A DNA stretch of 20,285 nucleotides, taken from NCBI GenBank assembly GCA_964622465.1, contig CAZUQH010000026.1:1-20285 (forward strand). The letters run 5' to 3'. Made by a program: the position numbers and the translations under genes. The notes beneath the pieces were generated by a model. The model saw only the letters and a program-made list of their open reading frames with translations. It searched no databases and was not told the DNA's origin. How positions within the stretch are numbered: position 1 is the stretch's first letter; every line of letters starts with the position of its first letter. The stretch comes from CAZUQH01 sp964622465. GTDB taxonomy: Bacteria; CG03; CAZUQH01. Positions 1 to 8,024 of the stretch are shown here, in pieces.

Positions 1-25
1 ATAAATTCTTTCTAGTTGATACATC

Positions 26-1342
26 ATGGGTGATAGATTGAAAATTGCAATAGTTGGTTTTGGGCCGGGCGGCTGGCTCGCAGCAAAAACAGCTGCGAGT
101 CATGGCGCAGAAGTTACGCTTATAGAAAAAGACCAGCCGGGCGGCCTCTGTTTGAACTACGGTTGCATACCTACAAAATCACTTCTTATAAGTGCTTCCC
201 GAGTACGTAATTCAATCAATATACATAAGCTTAATGCATCGACAATTACAGAAATGCATACTCTCTGGACTGATATGCAGTCAGAAAAAAATGCAATAAT
301 TGTATTACTGCGGAAAGCTATGATGCATGCGGCTAGAAATCTCAACATCAGAGTAATAACCGGCGAAGCAGTTTTCTCTAACGAAAAATGCCTGAAAGTA
401 AAAGAGGGTCAATCAGGACAAGAGCAATTAGTTGAATTTGATAGAGCGATTCTTGCCGTTGGCTCTGACCCTGCCCGTCCAGATAATTTTGATAATAGTT
501 ACATTGATTCATCTGAGGCGCTGGAACTCCAGAAGATTCCTACAAGCATCCTTATCGTTGGCGGTGGAGCAATCGGTTGTGAGCTTGCATGGTTATTCGC
601 TGCGTTGGGTACAAAAGTTACGATTGTTGAAAAGATGCCCGAAGTCCTGCCGTCTTTTGATGCACGCCTCGCAAGAGGCGTCCGGCAGTCACTTGAGAAA
701 ATAGGTGTAGAAGTGAAATTGAACAGCGATGCATCCGGCGTAGCCGGTGATTATGAACATCACATCGTATGTGTAGGGAGAGCACCTGTCCGGGATACTT
801 TGAAATTGAAAGCGCCCGGGATTGAAATAGACGAAAGAGGATGGGTCAAGGTTGATGAGAATTTCCGCACGAACGTCAACAACATCTTTGCAGTAGGAGA
901 TATGAATGGCAAAATTTTCCTTGCACATGCAGCGCAGGCGCAGGGCGAAGTCGCTGCATTGGAAGCACTTGGATTACCCCATTCAATAATTGAGGAAGCA
1001 AACGTTCCGAGGTGCGTTTATACTTTTCCAGGCGCAGCTCAAGTAGGCCTGACAGAAAAGGAAGCAACAGAGAAAGGCATCGCTGTAAAATCCAGACGCT
1101 CTTATTTCAGGTCAAACAGTATTGCGATGTCTGTCGGTCAGGCGGAAGGTTTTGTGCAGGTAGTATCGGATGAAAACAGCGGTGTTATATTAGGAGCACA
1201 AATTCTGGGCCAGGAGGCATCAGAGCTCATACATATTCTAACTATCGCCGTGCAACTTAAACTCACGGCAGGACAGATGCGCAATGTAATATTTGCACAT
1301 CCGACATTAAGTGAAATATGCGGGGAGGTATTCAGGAAATGA
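26..1342 (+). CDS. lpdA: Dihydrolipoamide dehydrogenase (glycine cleavage L-protein)
   Basis: FAD-dependent enzyme that reoxidises the dihydrolipoyl arm of lipoylated carriers with NAD+. As first gene of the gcv cluster it most likely serves GcvH, though it could also serve 2-oxoacid dehydrogenases. The 438 residues show the N-terminal FAD Rossmann motif GFGPGG (11-16), the redox-active disulfide C42/C47 in GGLCLNYGCIPTK, the NAD-binding GGGAIG (179-184), the second FAD motif AVGD (289-292) and the C-terminal catalytic pair H425/E430 in HPTLSE. It is some 20-35 residues shorter than typical family members, mainly between residues 110 and 160, but no catalytic element is missing. An in-frame TGA at 17-19 limits the start; ATG 26 has no clear Shine-Dalgarno, and TTG 38 is a less likely alternative. 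Its last four bases (ATGA) overlap the gcvT start. Any operon promoter or glycine riboswitch would lie upstream of the window. Confidence 0.93.
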   Translation: MGDRLKIAIVGFGPGGWLAAKTAASHGAEVTLIEKDQPGGLCLNYGCIPTKSLLISASRVRNSINIHKLNASTITEMHTLWTDMQSEKNAIIVLLRKAMMHAARNLNIRVITGEAVFSNEKCLKVKEGQSGQEQLVEFDRAILAVGSDPARPDNFDNSYIDSSEALELQKIPTSILIVGGGAIGCELAWLFAALGTKVTIVEKMPEVLPSFDARLARGVRQSLEKIGVEVKLNSDASGVAGDYEHHIVCVGRAPVRDTLKLKAPGIEIDERGWVKVDENFRTNVNNIFAVGDMNGKIFLAHAAQAQGEVAALEALGLPHSIIEEANVPRCVYTFPGAAQVGLTEKEATEKGIAVKSRRSYFRSNSIAMSVGQAEGFVQVVSDENSGVILGAQILGQEASELIHILTIAVQLKLTAGQMRNVIFAHPTLSEICGEVFRK

Positions 1343-2418
1343 GTGCGGCACCAAAACGCACTGCTTTATATGAGGAACATCGCCGGTTAAATGCATGCAT
1401 TATCCAATTTGCCGGATGGGAAATGCCTCTCGTGTATACCAGTATATCTGATGAGCATTTGTCTGTGCGGCAGCATGCTGGGGTATTTGATATTTCGCAT
1501 ATGGGCGAGATAGAAGTTGTCGGAGACGGCAGCAGGGATTTTCTTCAATCAGTGCTCACGCGCGATATATCTAAACTCTGCCAGGGACAGTCCGCATATT
1601 CCCTGTTTTGCCTGCCTGACGGTGGCATTATAGACGACCTTTTTGTTTATTGTCTGGGTGAGGAATTGTTTTTTATGATAGTAAATGCGAGTCGTGCTAA
1701 AGTTGATTATGAATGGCTTATAAAGAACAACAATGGCCCTGCCAGGATTATAGACAGAAGCTCCGAATTGAGTGCTTTAGCAATTCAAGGGCCGAAAGCA
1801 GCAGAAGTGGCAGGCAAAGTATTTAGAAATATGGAATTGCCGTCCCGTCACAGAATTGTTAGAACAGAATTCGCAGGAGTCCCCGTTTATTTATCAAGAA
1901 CCGGTTACACCGGTGAAGACGGATTTGAGGTTTGCTTACCCGATGACAAAATCAGGCAACTATGGAGCACGCTTATTTCTTATGGAGTAAAACCTGCCGG
2001 ACTCGGTGCACGCGATTCCCTGCGATTAGAAATGGGATACATGTTATATGGGCAGGACATAGATGAGACACATAACCCCGTAGAGGCCGGGCTTTCCTGG
2101 GCGGTTGGATGGGAGAAACCGGATTTTATTGGCCGGGGGTCACTGTTAAAAGCGAGAGAACAAGGACCGAAACAAAAACTGACTGGATTTATGCTTGATT
2201 CTCCTGGCGTTCCGCACCACGGAAACAAAATTCTGGGGGCTGACGACAAAGAAATAGGTGAAATTACGAGCGGAGGGCTTGCTCCTTCTCTTGGAGAATG
2301 CATAGCACTTGGCTATATAGAAACGAGCAAGAGTCAACCAGGAGAAACAGTCACAATTGATATAGGGCGGCGCAGAATTACTGCGAAAACATACAAGCCA
2401 CCGTTCAAGAGGCAGTGA
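1339..2418 (+). CDS. gcvT: Glycine cleavage T-protein, aminomethyltransferase
   Basis: Moves the aminomethyl group from GcvH-bound dihydrolipoate to tetrahydrofolate, giving 5,10-methylene-THF and ammonia. The 359 residues match the usual length of about 360-370. Visible family motifs are FAGWEMP (24-30), the GGIIDDL segment holding the catalytic Asp (D99/D100), RTGYTGEDGFE (187-197) and GLGARDSLRLEMGY (221-234). A longer frame opens at ATG 1318, but I chose ATG 1339. It follows GGGGAGGT (1322-1329) at good spacing, overlaps the upstream stop as ATGA (translational coupling), and gives the normal N-terminus MSAAPKRTALYEEH. The gene lies between lpdA and gcvH. Confidence 0.95.
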   Translation: MSAAPKRTALYEEHRRLNACIIQFAGWEMPLVYTSISDEHLSVRQHAGVFDISHMGEIEVVGDGSRDFLQSVLTRDISKLCQGQSAYSLFCLPDGGIIDDLFVYCLGEELFFMIVNASRAKVDYEWLIKNNNGPARIIDRSSELSALAIQGPKAAEVAGKVFRNMELPSRHRIVRTEFAGVPVYLSRTGYTGEDGFEVCLPDDKIRQLWSTLISYGVKPAGLGARDSLRLEMGYMLYGQDIDETHNPVEAGLSWAVGWEKPDFIGRGSLLKAREQGPKQKLTGFMLDSPGVPHHGNKILGADDKEIGEITSGGLAPSLGECIALGYIETSKSQPGETVTIDIGRRRITAKTYKPPFKRQ

Positions 2419-2441
2419 GAGGGCTGCGCGGCACTACCCCA

Positions 2442-2448
2442 AAGGAGG
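2442..2448 (+). promoter_or_regulatory. Ribosome binding site of gcvH
   Basis: AAGGAGG is nearly a full anti-16S match, 7 nt before the gcvH ATG, inside the 37-bp gcvT-gcvH spacer. It is the only spacer of more than a few bases in this operon. A strong site fits the need for H-protein in excess over the enzymes it serves (inference). Confidence 0.8.
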
Positions 2449-2455
2449 CAATCCG

Positions 2456-2848
2456 ATGGATTTATCGCGGTTGAAATTTACGAAAACACATGAGTGGCTC
2501 TTGATTGAAGGTAAAAAAGCTACGATTGGAGTGACGGACTATGCGCAACATGAAATGACAGATATTGTATATGCTGAACTGCCAAAAACAGGCCAGCAAG
2601 TAGAAGCAAAACAGGAATGTGCGACTCTTGAATCAGTAAAATCAGTATTTAGTGTATACGCGCCTGTCTCAGGCAGGGTTACTGAAGTAAATGAAATGGT
2701 CGTGAGCGACCCGTCAAGAATAAACAGCTCACCGTGTGATGACGGCTGGCTGTGGAAAATGGATGTCAAGGACGAAAAGGAGTCAGATTCACTGATGAAT
2801 CTAGAGCAGTACAACGACTTTATCCACACCAAAGGACAGCAAAAATGA
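2456..2848 (+). CDS. gcvH: Glycine cleavage H-protein (lipoyl carrier)
   Basis: Small lipoylated shuttle that carries the aminomethyl group between the P-, T- and L-proteins. The 130 residues match the family length. The lipoyl-lysine is K62 in LESVKSV, preceded by the typical segment THEWLLIEGKKATIGVTDYA (11-30) and followed by the hairpin around GRVTEVNE. The ribosome binding site is the best in the window: AAAGGAGG (2441-2448), 7 nt before ATG 2456. The stop overlaps the gcvPA start (ATGA, 2845-2848). No lipoate synthase, ligase or octanoyltransferase is in the window, so lipoylation must be supplied from elsewhere. Confidence 0.96.
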   Translation: MDLSRLKFTKTHEWLLIEGKKATIGVTDYAQHEMTDIVYAELPKTGQQVEAKQECATLESVKSVFSVYAPVSGRVTEVNEMVVSDPSRINSSPCDDGWLWKMDVKDEKESDSLMNLEQYNDFIHTKGQQK

Positions 2849-4337
2849 TAGGTCATACGGATGAAGAACGCGCAAAAATGCTCGCCGAAATTGGAGTCAG
2901 CAGTTTCGAAGAACTGATACAAAACGTACCTGAAAGCATCCGCCTACCCCGGATATCAGGATTTTCATCTCTTACGGAGCAAGAAATTTGTTCTTATCTG
3001 ACAGAGCTTGAAAACCTGAATCGCAAAGCATCGGATTCCATTTGTTTTCTTGGTGCAGGAGCATACGACCACTATATTCCGGCAGTGGTTGACGAAATTT
3101 GTTCGCGTTCTGAGTTTGTAACTGCCTACACGCCATATCAAGCAGAAGCAAGCCAGGGTATCCTGCAGGCGCTGTTCGAGTTTCAAACAGTAGTTTGCGA
3201 GTTACTTGGAATGGAAGTTGCAAATGCTTCACTATATGATGGTGCTTCCTCATTAGCAGAGGCAGTGTTACTAGCTGCGCGACACACTCATCGCAAAAAA
3301 ATTCTTATTTCGTCCACAGTTCATCCATTATGGAGAGAGGTGGTACGGACATATCTTATAGGTTCCGGCGTTGAACTCACAGAAATACCTGCTAATGAAG
3401 GCGTTGTTGATAAAAACCGTATACAGGAATTGTTGACTGATTCATACGCAGCAGTTGCACTCCAATCACCAAATTTCTTCGGTTGTCTCGAGGATTGGTC
3501 AGAGGTCTCATCTATCGTGCATAATGCAGGCGCTTTATTCATCGCTATTACAAATCCGCTCGCTTCAGGAATACTTAAATCACCTGGTGACTGGGGCGCA
3601 GATATCGCAGTATGCGAGGGTCAGCCATTGGGAATTCCACTTTCATTTGGAGGTCCATATCTTGGTATTCTTGCAGTAAAACAGGAACTCATGCGGCAGA
3701 TACCCGGCCGAATCGTCGGGATGACGAAAGATGTCAATGGGAAGAGGGCATTTACGCTCACTCTGCAAACGCGCGAGCAGCATATTAGAAGAGCACGCGC
3801 TACGTCTAATATCTGTACGAGTCAAACCTTAATGGCACTCAGTGCACTAGTGTATCTGTGTGCCGTTGGAAAAAAAGGCATTCATGAGGTAGGTATGATG
3901 AATATTGAGAGAAGCCATACTGCGAGAGATAGAATTTGTGCAGTTGATGGCTGGAAGGCAATGTTTNNNNNNNNNNNNNNNNNNNNNNNNNNNNNNNNNN
4001 NNNNNNNNNNNNNNNNNNNNNNNNNNNNNNNNNNNNNNNNNNNNNNNNNNNNNNNNNNNNNNNNNNAAGCCATACTGCGAGAGATAGAATTTGTGCAGTT
4101 GATGGCTGGAAGGCAATGTTTGGTCAGCCGTTTTTCAATGAGTTTGTGGTCAGGTGTCCTGGTAATCCACTCCAACTTGCAGAATACTTATCCACGCATG
4201 GAATTATCGGCGGATTGCCGATTGCTTCCTATTACTCAGAACCAGAATACAAAGACGGGGTGCTATTTTGTGCAACTGAAAAAAGTACAGTAGCAAATAT
4301 AGATAAACTTGTCAGCACTCTCAGGGAGTATACTTGA
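2845..4337 (+). CDS. gcvPA: Glycine dehydrogenase (decarboxylating) subunit 1, split by an assembly gap
   Basis: First subunit of the split PLP-dependent P-protein, which decarboxylates glycine and loads the aminomethyl group on GcvH. The PLP lysine is in GcvPB. ATG 2845 overlaps the gcvH stop and follows AAAGGA (2831-2836); the frame is open up to 2752, but that part lies inside gcvH. N-terminal family motifs such as AYTPYQAEASQG are clear. The gene is interrupted by 100 N (3967-4066) flanked by an identical 55-bp sequence. Read literally, the frame shifts after the gap. If the N run and one copy are removed, codon TTT (3964-3966) is followed directly by GGT (4122) and the frame runs to TGA 4335-4337 as ...WKAMFGQPFFNEFVVRCPG... 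The result is 445 residues, the normal GcvPA length. I therefore regard the gene as intact in the organism. Confidence 0.92.
3912..3966 (+). repeat. 55-bp sequence at left edge of gap (copy 1)
   Basis: Identical base for base to 4067-4121 on the other side of the N run. Exact identity, a length equal to a common odd assembly k-mer and abutment to the gap on both sides indicate two contig ends that share a k-mer overlap and were scaffolded without being merged. Confidence 0.9.
3967..4066. other. Assembly gap, 100 N
   Basis: Exactly 100 N, a conventional placeholder for a gap of unknown size. Together with the 55-bp duplicate edges and the continuous protein obtained after collapse, it probably represents no missing DNA: the true sequence is likely 155 bp shorter here. 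Confidence 0.97.
4067..4121 (+). repeat. 55-bp sequence at right edge of gap (copy 2)
   Basis: Exact duplicate of 3912-3966. Only one copy is needed to encode the conserved GcvPA segment ending in AVDGWKAMF. An artefact of scaffolding rather than a biological repeat. Confidence 0.9.
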
Positions 4338-5788
4338 TGTCCAAACAAGATATTTCTTTGATATTTGAGGATTTACATCCTGGCCGGCGTGCATTACGTT
4401 TTCAGGAAGTGGATAATAAATGGCTGGGCGAGATACCTGCTGGTTTAAAGCGTGGACGTCCACCGGAGCTTCCGGAAGTTACTGAACTAGAGTTAGTGCG
4501 GCATTTTACCCGCCTGAGTCAGCGAAATTTCAATATAGATGCAAACTTCTATCCACTTGGTTCCTGCACGATGAAGTACAATCCTAAAGTTCTTGAGCGC
4601 GCCGCAAGAAGAAAAGGATTTGTATCGTTGCATCCACTGACAGTACCGTCGGCAGTAAAAGGGTGCTTGAGAATATATGCTGAGACTGAAGAATGCTTGA
4701 AACAGATATGCGGTATGGATGCATTTTCTCTTCAACCAGCTGCAGGCGCACAGGGCGAATTAACCGGCGTGAAAATTTGCCGTGCCTACTTTGAATCGCG
4801 TGGTGAAAACAGAAAGAAAATAATAATCCCGGATACTGCTCACGGCACGAATCCTGCAAGTGCAGCGTTAACCGGCTACCAGGTCATAGAAGCAAAATCG
4901 GATAAGCATGGAATTTTGAATCCAGAACGGTTAAAACAAGTAATGGATAAGGACGTTGCACTCATAATGATAACTAACCCAAATACCCTGGGTTTATTTG
5001 AAGAGCATATCCTGGAGATTTCCAGAATTGCACATGAGGCAGGAGCGCTTGTCTATATGGACGGAGCAAATATGAATGCATTGCTGGGAATCGCCAGACC
5101 GGGTGATATGGGGGTGGACATGCTTCATTTAAATCTACACAAGACGTTCGGTTCTCCTCATGGAAGTGGCGGGCCTGGCTCTGGCCCACTCGGAGTTAAG
5201 AATTTCCTCAAAGATTATCTGCCTGTGCCGGTTGTTACGAAAAAAGGAGATGATTACGTTTTTGATTGGGGGCTAAAACATTCTATTGGCAGGGTGCATT
5301 CTTTCTACGGTAATTTCCTCGTTATTCTTCGTGCTTTTGTATGGCTCAAGATGGTTGGTAGCGATGGTTTACGTCAGATAAGCGAAGCAGCCATTGTAAA
5401 TGCAAACTATCTTAAGGCAAAAGTCCGGGAATTGCTTGAGGTGCCGTATGATAGCCAGTGTATGCACGAGTTTGTAGCATCTGCTGTTTCATTGAAGCAG
5501 TTTGGAGTCCGCACGCTGGATATTGCGAAGCGGCTACTTGATTTTGGAATACACCCACCAACCATTTATTTTCCCCTGATAGTCCACGAAGCACTAATGA
5601 TAGAACCGACCGAAAGCGAGTCGCCCGAAACGCTTGATGAGTTTGTTTCGTGCTTGAGGCAAATTATATCAGAGGCGCATAATTCACCCGAAGTATTGAC
5701 TGGTTCACCTCACAATATGCCTGTTGGCCGGGTTGACGAGACATACGCGGCGCGGAACCCGGTCCTGCGTTGGACGTCAAAATCCTGA
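4337..5788 (+). CDS. gcvPB: Glycine dehydrogenase (decarboxylating) subunit 2
   Basis: PLP-bearing second subunit of the glycine decarboxylase. The 483 residues match the usual 480-490. The PLP Schiff-base lysine is K269 in LNLHKTFGSPHGSGGPGSGP. Other family landmarks are NFYPLGSCTMKYNPK near residue 75, DTAHGTNPASAA and the MDGANMNA segment. ATG 4337 shares one base with the gcvPA stop (TGATG) and follows AGGGAG (4323-4328) by 8 nt. A TTG one codon earlier is possible but unneeded. It is the last gene of the glycine cleavage operon. The next 59 bases show no convincing rho-independent terminator before the next promoter. Confidence 0.96.
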   Translation: MSKQDISLIFEDLHPGRRALRFQEVDNKWLGEIPAGLKRGRPPELPEVTELELVRHFTRLSQRNFNIDANFYPLGSCTMKYNPKVLERAARRKGFVSLHPLTVPSAVKGCLRIYAETEECLKQICGMDAFSLQPAAGAQGELTGVKICRAYFESRGENRKKIIIPDTAHGTNPASAALTGYQVIEAKSDKHGILNPERLKQVMDKDVALIMITNPNTLGLFEEHILEISRIAHEAGALVYMDGANMNALLGIARPGDMGVDMLHLNLHKTFGSPHGSGGPGSGPLGVKNFLKDYLPVPVVTKKGDDYVFDWGLKHSIGRVHSFYGNFLVILRAFVWLKMVGSDGLRQISEAAIVNANYLKAKVRELLEVPYDSQCMHEFVASAVSLKQFGVRTLDIAKRLLDFGIHPPTIYFPLIVHEALMIEPTESESPETLDEFVSCLRQIISEAHNSPEVLTGSPHNMPVGRVDETYAARNPVLRWTSKS

Positions 5789-5812
5789 AATATGCCGAAA
5801 AGCCGCTATAAT
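5785..5812 (+). promoter_or_regulatory. Possible weak upstream promoter
   Basis: CTGAAA (5785-5790), a 16-bp spacer, then a consensus TATAAT (5807-5812). Only the -10 box is good. It shares GCTATAAT with the much better promoter 65 bp downstream and could be a second start for the same signalling operon, or chance. Confidence 0.25.
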
Positions 5813-5847
5813 CTTCACCGTAAGGTTCCAACAAAAAGCAGGTAGCA

Positions 5848-5877
5848 TTGACAACAAGCCGAATTGGTTGCTATAAT
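5848..5877 (+). promoter_or_regulatory. Sigma-70-like promoter of the signalling operon
   Basis: Perfect TTGACA (5848-5853), an 18-bp spacer and perfect TATAAT (5872-5877). Transcription would begin near 5884, giving a leader of about 30 nt before ATG 5915. It lies in the 126-bp spacer after gcvPB and separates the glycine cleavage operon from the signalling genes. Confidence 0.75.
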
Positions 5878-5914
5878 TTATAATGAATGACTCACGAGAG
5901 ATTAATCTAAAAAT

Positions 5915-7099
5915 ATGGCAAGAATGCGCAAGATGCCAGTGAAGCAGAAGTTGAAAAAATATGATAAGAACCAACAGAGAGATGCGGAGCTCGCTGCGGT
6001 TTACAAAATTCACCACGCAATGGGCCACGCTCCAGATCTGGAGCACCTCCTGCCGCTAATTCTCCAGTTAATGGCGCGTGAAGTTAAGGGAACCAGTGGT
6101 TCTATCATGCTCCTGGATGATTGTAGTGATGCACTTGTAATTTATGCTTCGCGCGGCATCCCCGATACAAAACGTCCTGTATTCAAAAAAGGCGAAGGGA
6201 TTGCAGGCTGGGTTTTTGAACACCGCCAGCCAGTTATAGTCGATGACATGACTTCCGACCCACGCTTTAAGAACAGTGCTTCCGGAAGCAAGGAAAAAAG
6301 ACATCTGATATCTGTCCCAATTTTTTCAGGGGATGTGCCAATCGGAGTTATAAACGTTGAGCGAAAACTGTCGGCTCCGACTTTTGGAACGGGGGAATTG
6401 CAGATGCTTGCGGCTCTTGCACGAACTTCGGGAGTTGCAATTCAATATGCGCGCTTCTATCATTCGATGCAAACATTGTACTTCAACACAATCAGAGCAC
6501 TTGCGGTAGCAATTGATGCAAAAGACCATTATACCCGCTCCCATTCTGAAAATGTAAGAAGGTATAGTCTTGCGATAACCGACCGCATTGGCCTGAAAGG
6601 CCACGATAGAGAGGTAATTGACCAGGCCGCACAACTACATGACCTTGGGAAAATCGGAATTCATGATTTTGTGCTGAGCAAGCCAGGACCTCTTACAATA
6701 AAAGAGTGGGAAGAAGTGAAACTACACTCACTCGTAGGAGCGGAGATACTGGAACCATTTAAATATTTTAATGGTGTTATAGGAATTGTTCGGCTCCATC
6801 ATGAGAGATATGACGGGAATGGCTATCCTTATGGGTATAAAGGAGAGCAGATACCGGTAGGTGCAAGGATACTTGCAGTCGCTGACGCTTTTGATGCCAT
6901 GATAAGCGAGCGTCCATACCGTGGGGCGATGAGTATTACCCAGGCAATTGCCGAATTAAAAAAGGGATCCGGCTCTCAATTTGATCCTGAAATAGTTAAT
7001 ACATTGTTACAGGAACTTGAAGAGAATCCTTCCTTAGCAGTTATCCAGGAGAGCGAAAACAGACATTTAGCGGGAAAGCCGTCGGATAAGAAGAAATAG
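5915..7099 (+). CDS. GAF domain HD-GYP phosphodiesterase
   Basis: Probable cytoplasmic c-di-GMP phosphodiesterase (HD-GYP family) with a sensory GAF domain. The 394 residues have a basic N-terminus, a GAF domain at about 35-180 and an HD-GYP domain at about 188-370. The signature is intact: HD at 242-243 in LHDLGKIGI, H271 in LHSLVGAEIL, HHERYDGNGYP (295-305), then IPVGARILAVADAFDAM and RPYR. The usual GKIGIPD reads GKIGIHD here, a change outside the metal ligands. No transmembrane segment is seen. ATG 5915 lacks a well-placed Shine-Dalgarno (GAGAG is 14 nt away); ATG 5924 and 5933 are alternatives that affect only the first residues. First gene after a strong promoter and 22 bp before the HAMP gene, so probably co-transcribed with the sensor kinase genes. 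The ligand of the GAF domain is unknown. Confidence 0.88.
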   Translation: MARMRKMPVKQKLKKYDKNQQRDAELAAVYKIHHAMGHAPDLEHLLPLILQLMAREVKGTSGSIMLLDDCSDALVIYASRGIPDTKRPVFKKGEGIAGWVFEHRQPVIVDDMTSDPRFKNSASGSKEKRHLISVPIFSGDVPIGVINVERKLSAPTFGTGELQMLAALARTSGVAIQYARFYHSMQTLYFNTIRALAVAIDAKDHYTRSHSENVRRYSLAITDRIGLKGHDREVIDQAAQLHDLGKIGIHDFVLSKPGPLTIKEWEEVKLHSLVGAEILEPFKYFNGVIGIVRLHHERYDGNGYPYGYKGEQIPVGARILAVADAFDAMISERPYRGAMSITQAIAELKKGSGSQFDPEIVNTLLQELEENPSLAVIQESENRHLAGKPSDKKK

Positions 7100-7121
7100 G
7101 GTCCTGTCCCGCGAAGCCACC

Positions 7122-8024
7122 ATGAAACTCTCAATTAAACTTCCTCTATTACAAAGTACCTATTGTCTGGTACTGGCACTCCTGATTTTAATTCCTCTTG
7201 CTGTGTCTACCGCAAGATTAAATAAACTGAATGAAAAAGAGCGTTCCTGGCAGTTAGCTTATATTGAGTATCTGAACATGCGCCGTCAGGAAAAGAATTA
7301 CCTGTTATTAGTAGCCGGTGCCATCTATCCTTCTCCTGACCCCTATGACCAGAGATTCTACGCTTCTATGGAGCGGTTTAAGAATCAGATTCCGGCCGAC
7401 AGCAACCTGTCACGGCTGGTAGATGCCTACGTTGATAAATTTACGTGGATTGTCAGGAACAAGAAAGTTGACGGGCGAATAGTAGAAGAAATGCGGGTAA
7501 CGGCACAAGTGCTTGAAAATTACATCTCTGAGAACATCGTACAATGCAGGAAAATGCAGGCACACTCATTGCGGGTTGCAACAATACATACAGGTTGGAT
7601 ACTTGCAGCAGCCGTTCTTCTCGCATTTGCTTTTGGACTGGTGTTTGCGCACCGGCTGGTGACCCCCTTAAGAAATCTTACCCGTGCATGCCAGGATATT
7701 TCTGGTGGGGACTTTCGCAATATTCCGGTTGCTCATGGAAACGATGAGATTGCTGGATTGACAAACGCCGTTGGACGAATGGCGCAGATTATGAAGTTCT
7801 CGAGCGAAGAGAAAGACCGGTGGATACAAACGCTTGAGCAGACAGTCAGTGAGCGGACTACCCGGCTCCAGGAAGCGCTTGGCACCCTCCGCGATAGGTA
7901 TGAAGAGCTTGAAAAATTCTCCAGGTTTTCAGTCGGTCGCGAGTTGCGAATGGTAGAATTGAAACAAAAAATAGCCGGACTGGAGAAGAATCTCAAGAAA
8001 CTCGAGAACGATAGGAAAACTTAA
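7122..8024 (+). CDS. HAMP-domain membrane sensor without output domain
   Basis: I recognise the architecture but not a named family. The 300 residues comprise helix 1 (about 12-32), an extracytoplasmic domain of some 120 residues (33-155), helix 2 (about 156-178), a HAMP domain (178-230, with P182 and GNDEI at 207-211) and a long charged coiled coil to the end. There is no histidine-kinase, methyl-accepting or GGDEF/EAL output. The tail RFSVGRELRMVELKQKI (268-284) resembles a tail that, as I recall, recurs at the C-terminus of PAS or HAMP sensor proteins. The stop TAA directly abuts the GTG start of the following kinase. I infer that it senses an envelope signal and passes it by coiled-coil contact, perhaps to the adjacent kinase, whose coiled coils look similar. 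No good ribosome binding site is visible; the start is fixed by the first membrane helix. Confidence 0.8.
   Translation: MKLSIKLPLLQSTYCLVLALLILIPLAVSTARLNKLNEKERSWQLAYIEYLNMRRQEKNYLLLVAGAIYPSPDPYDQRFYASMERFKNQIPADSNLSRLVDAYVDKFTWIVRNKKVDGRIVEEMRVTAQVLENYISENIVQCRKMQAHSLRVATIHTGWILAAAVLLAFAFGLVFAHRLVTPLRNLTRACQDISGGDFRNIPVAHGNDEIAGLTNAVGRMAQIMKFSSEEKDRWIQTLEQTVSERTTRLQEALGTLRDRYEELEKFSRFSVGRELRMVELKQKIAGLEKNLKKLENDRKT

Noticed and set aside
1318..1338. Seven-codon extension of gcvT
   Set aside because: A Shine-Dalgarno lies within it and correctly serves ATG 1339, which also overlaps the lpdA stop.
1980..2303. 107-residue minus-strand frame
   Set aside because: Fully antisense to gcvT, with no ribosome binding site or recognisable protein features; a shadow frame. 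The same holds for the other antisense frames inside gcv, ktr, M23, dprA and topA genes.
3912..4121. The two 55-bp copies as a biological direct repeat or insertion footprint
   Set aside because: They abut an exact 100-N run, are fully identical, and collapse to give an intact conserved protein; assembly overlap explains everything.
2752..4293. 513-residue frame running through the gap with X residues
   Set aside because: The part before 2845 is inside gcvH in another frame, and the part after the gap (AILREIEFVQLMAG...) is the wrong frame produced by the extra 155 bp.
7097..7108. Shared TAG followed by GGTCCTGTC here and at 13124-13134 (TAGGTCCTGTC)
   Set aside because: Two occurrences of a 9-bp match after stop codons are too little to claim a repeat family; likely chance, though worth a genome-wide count.
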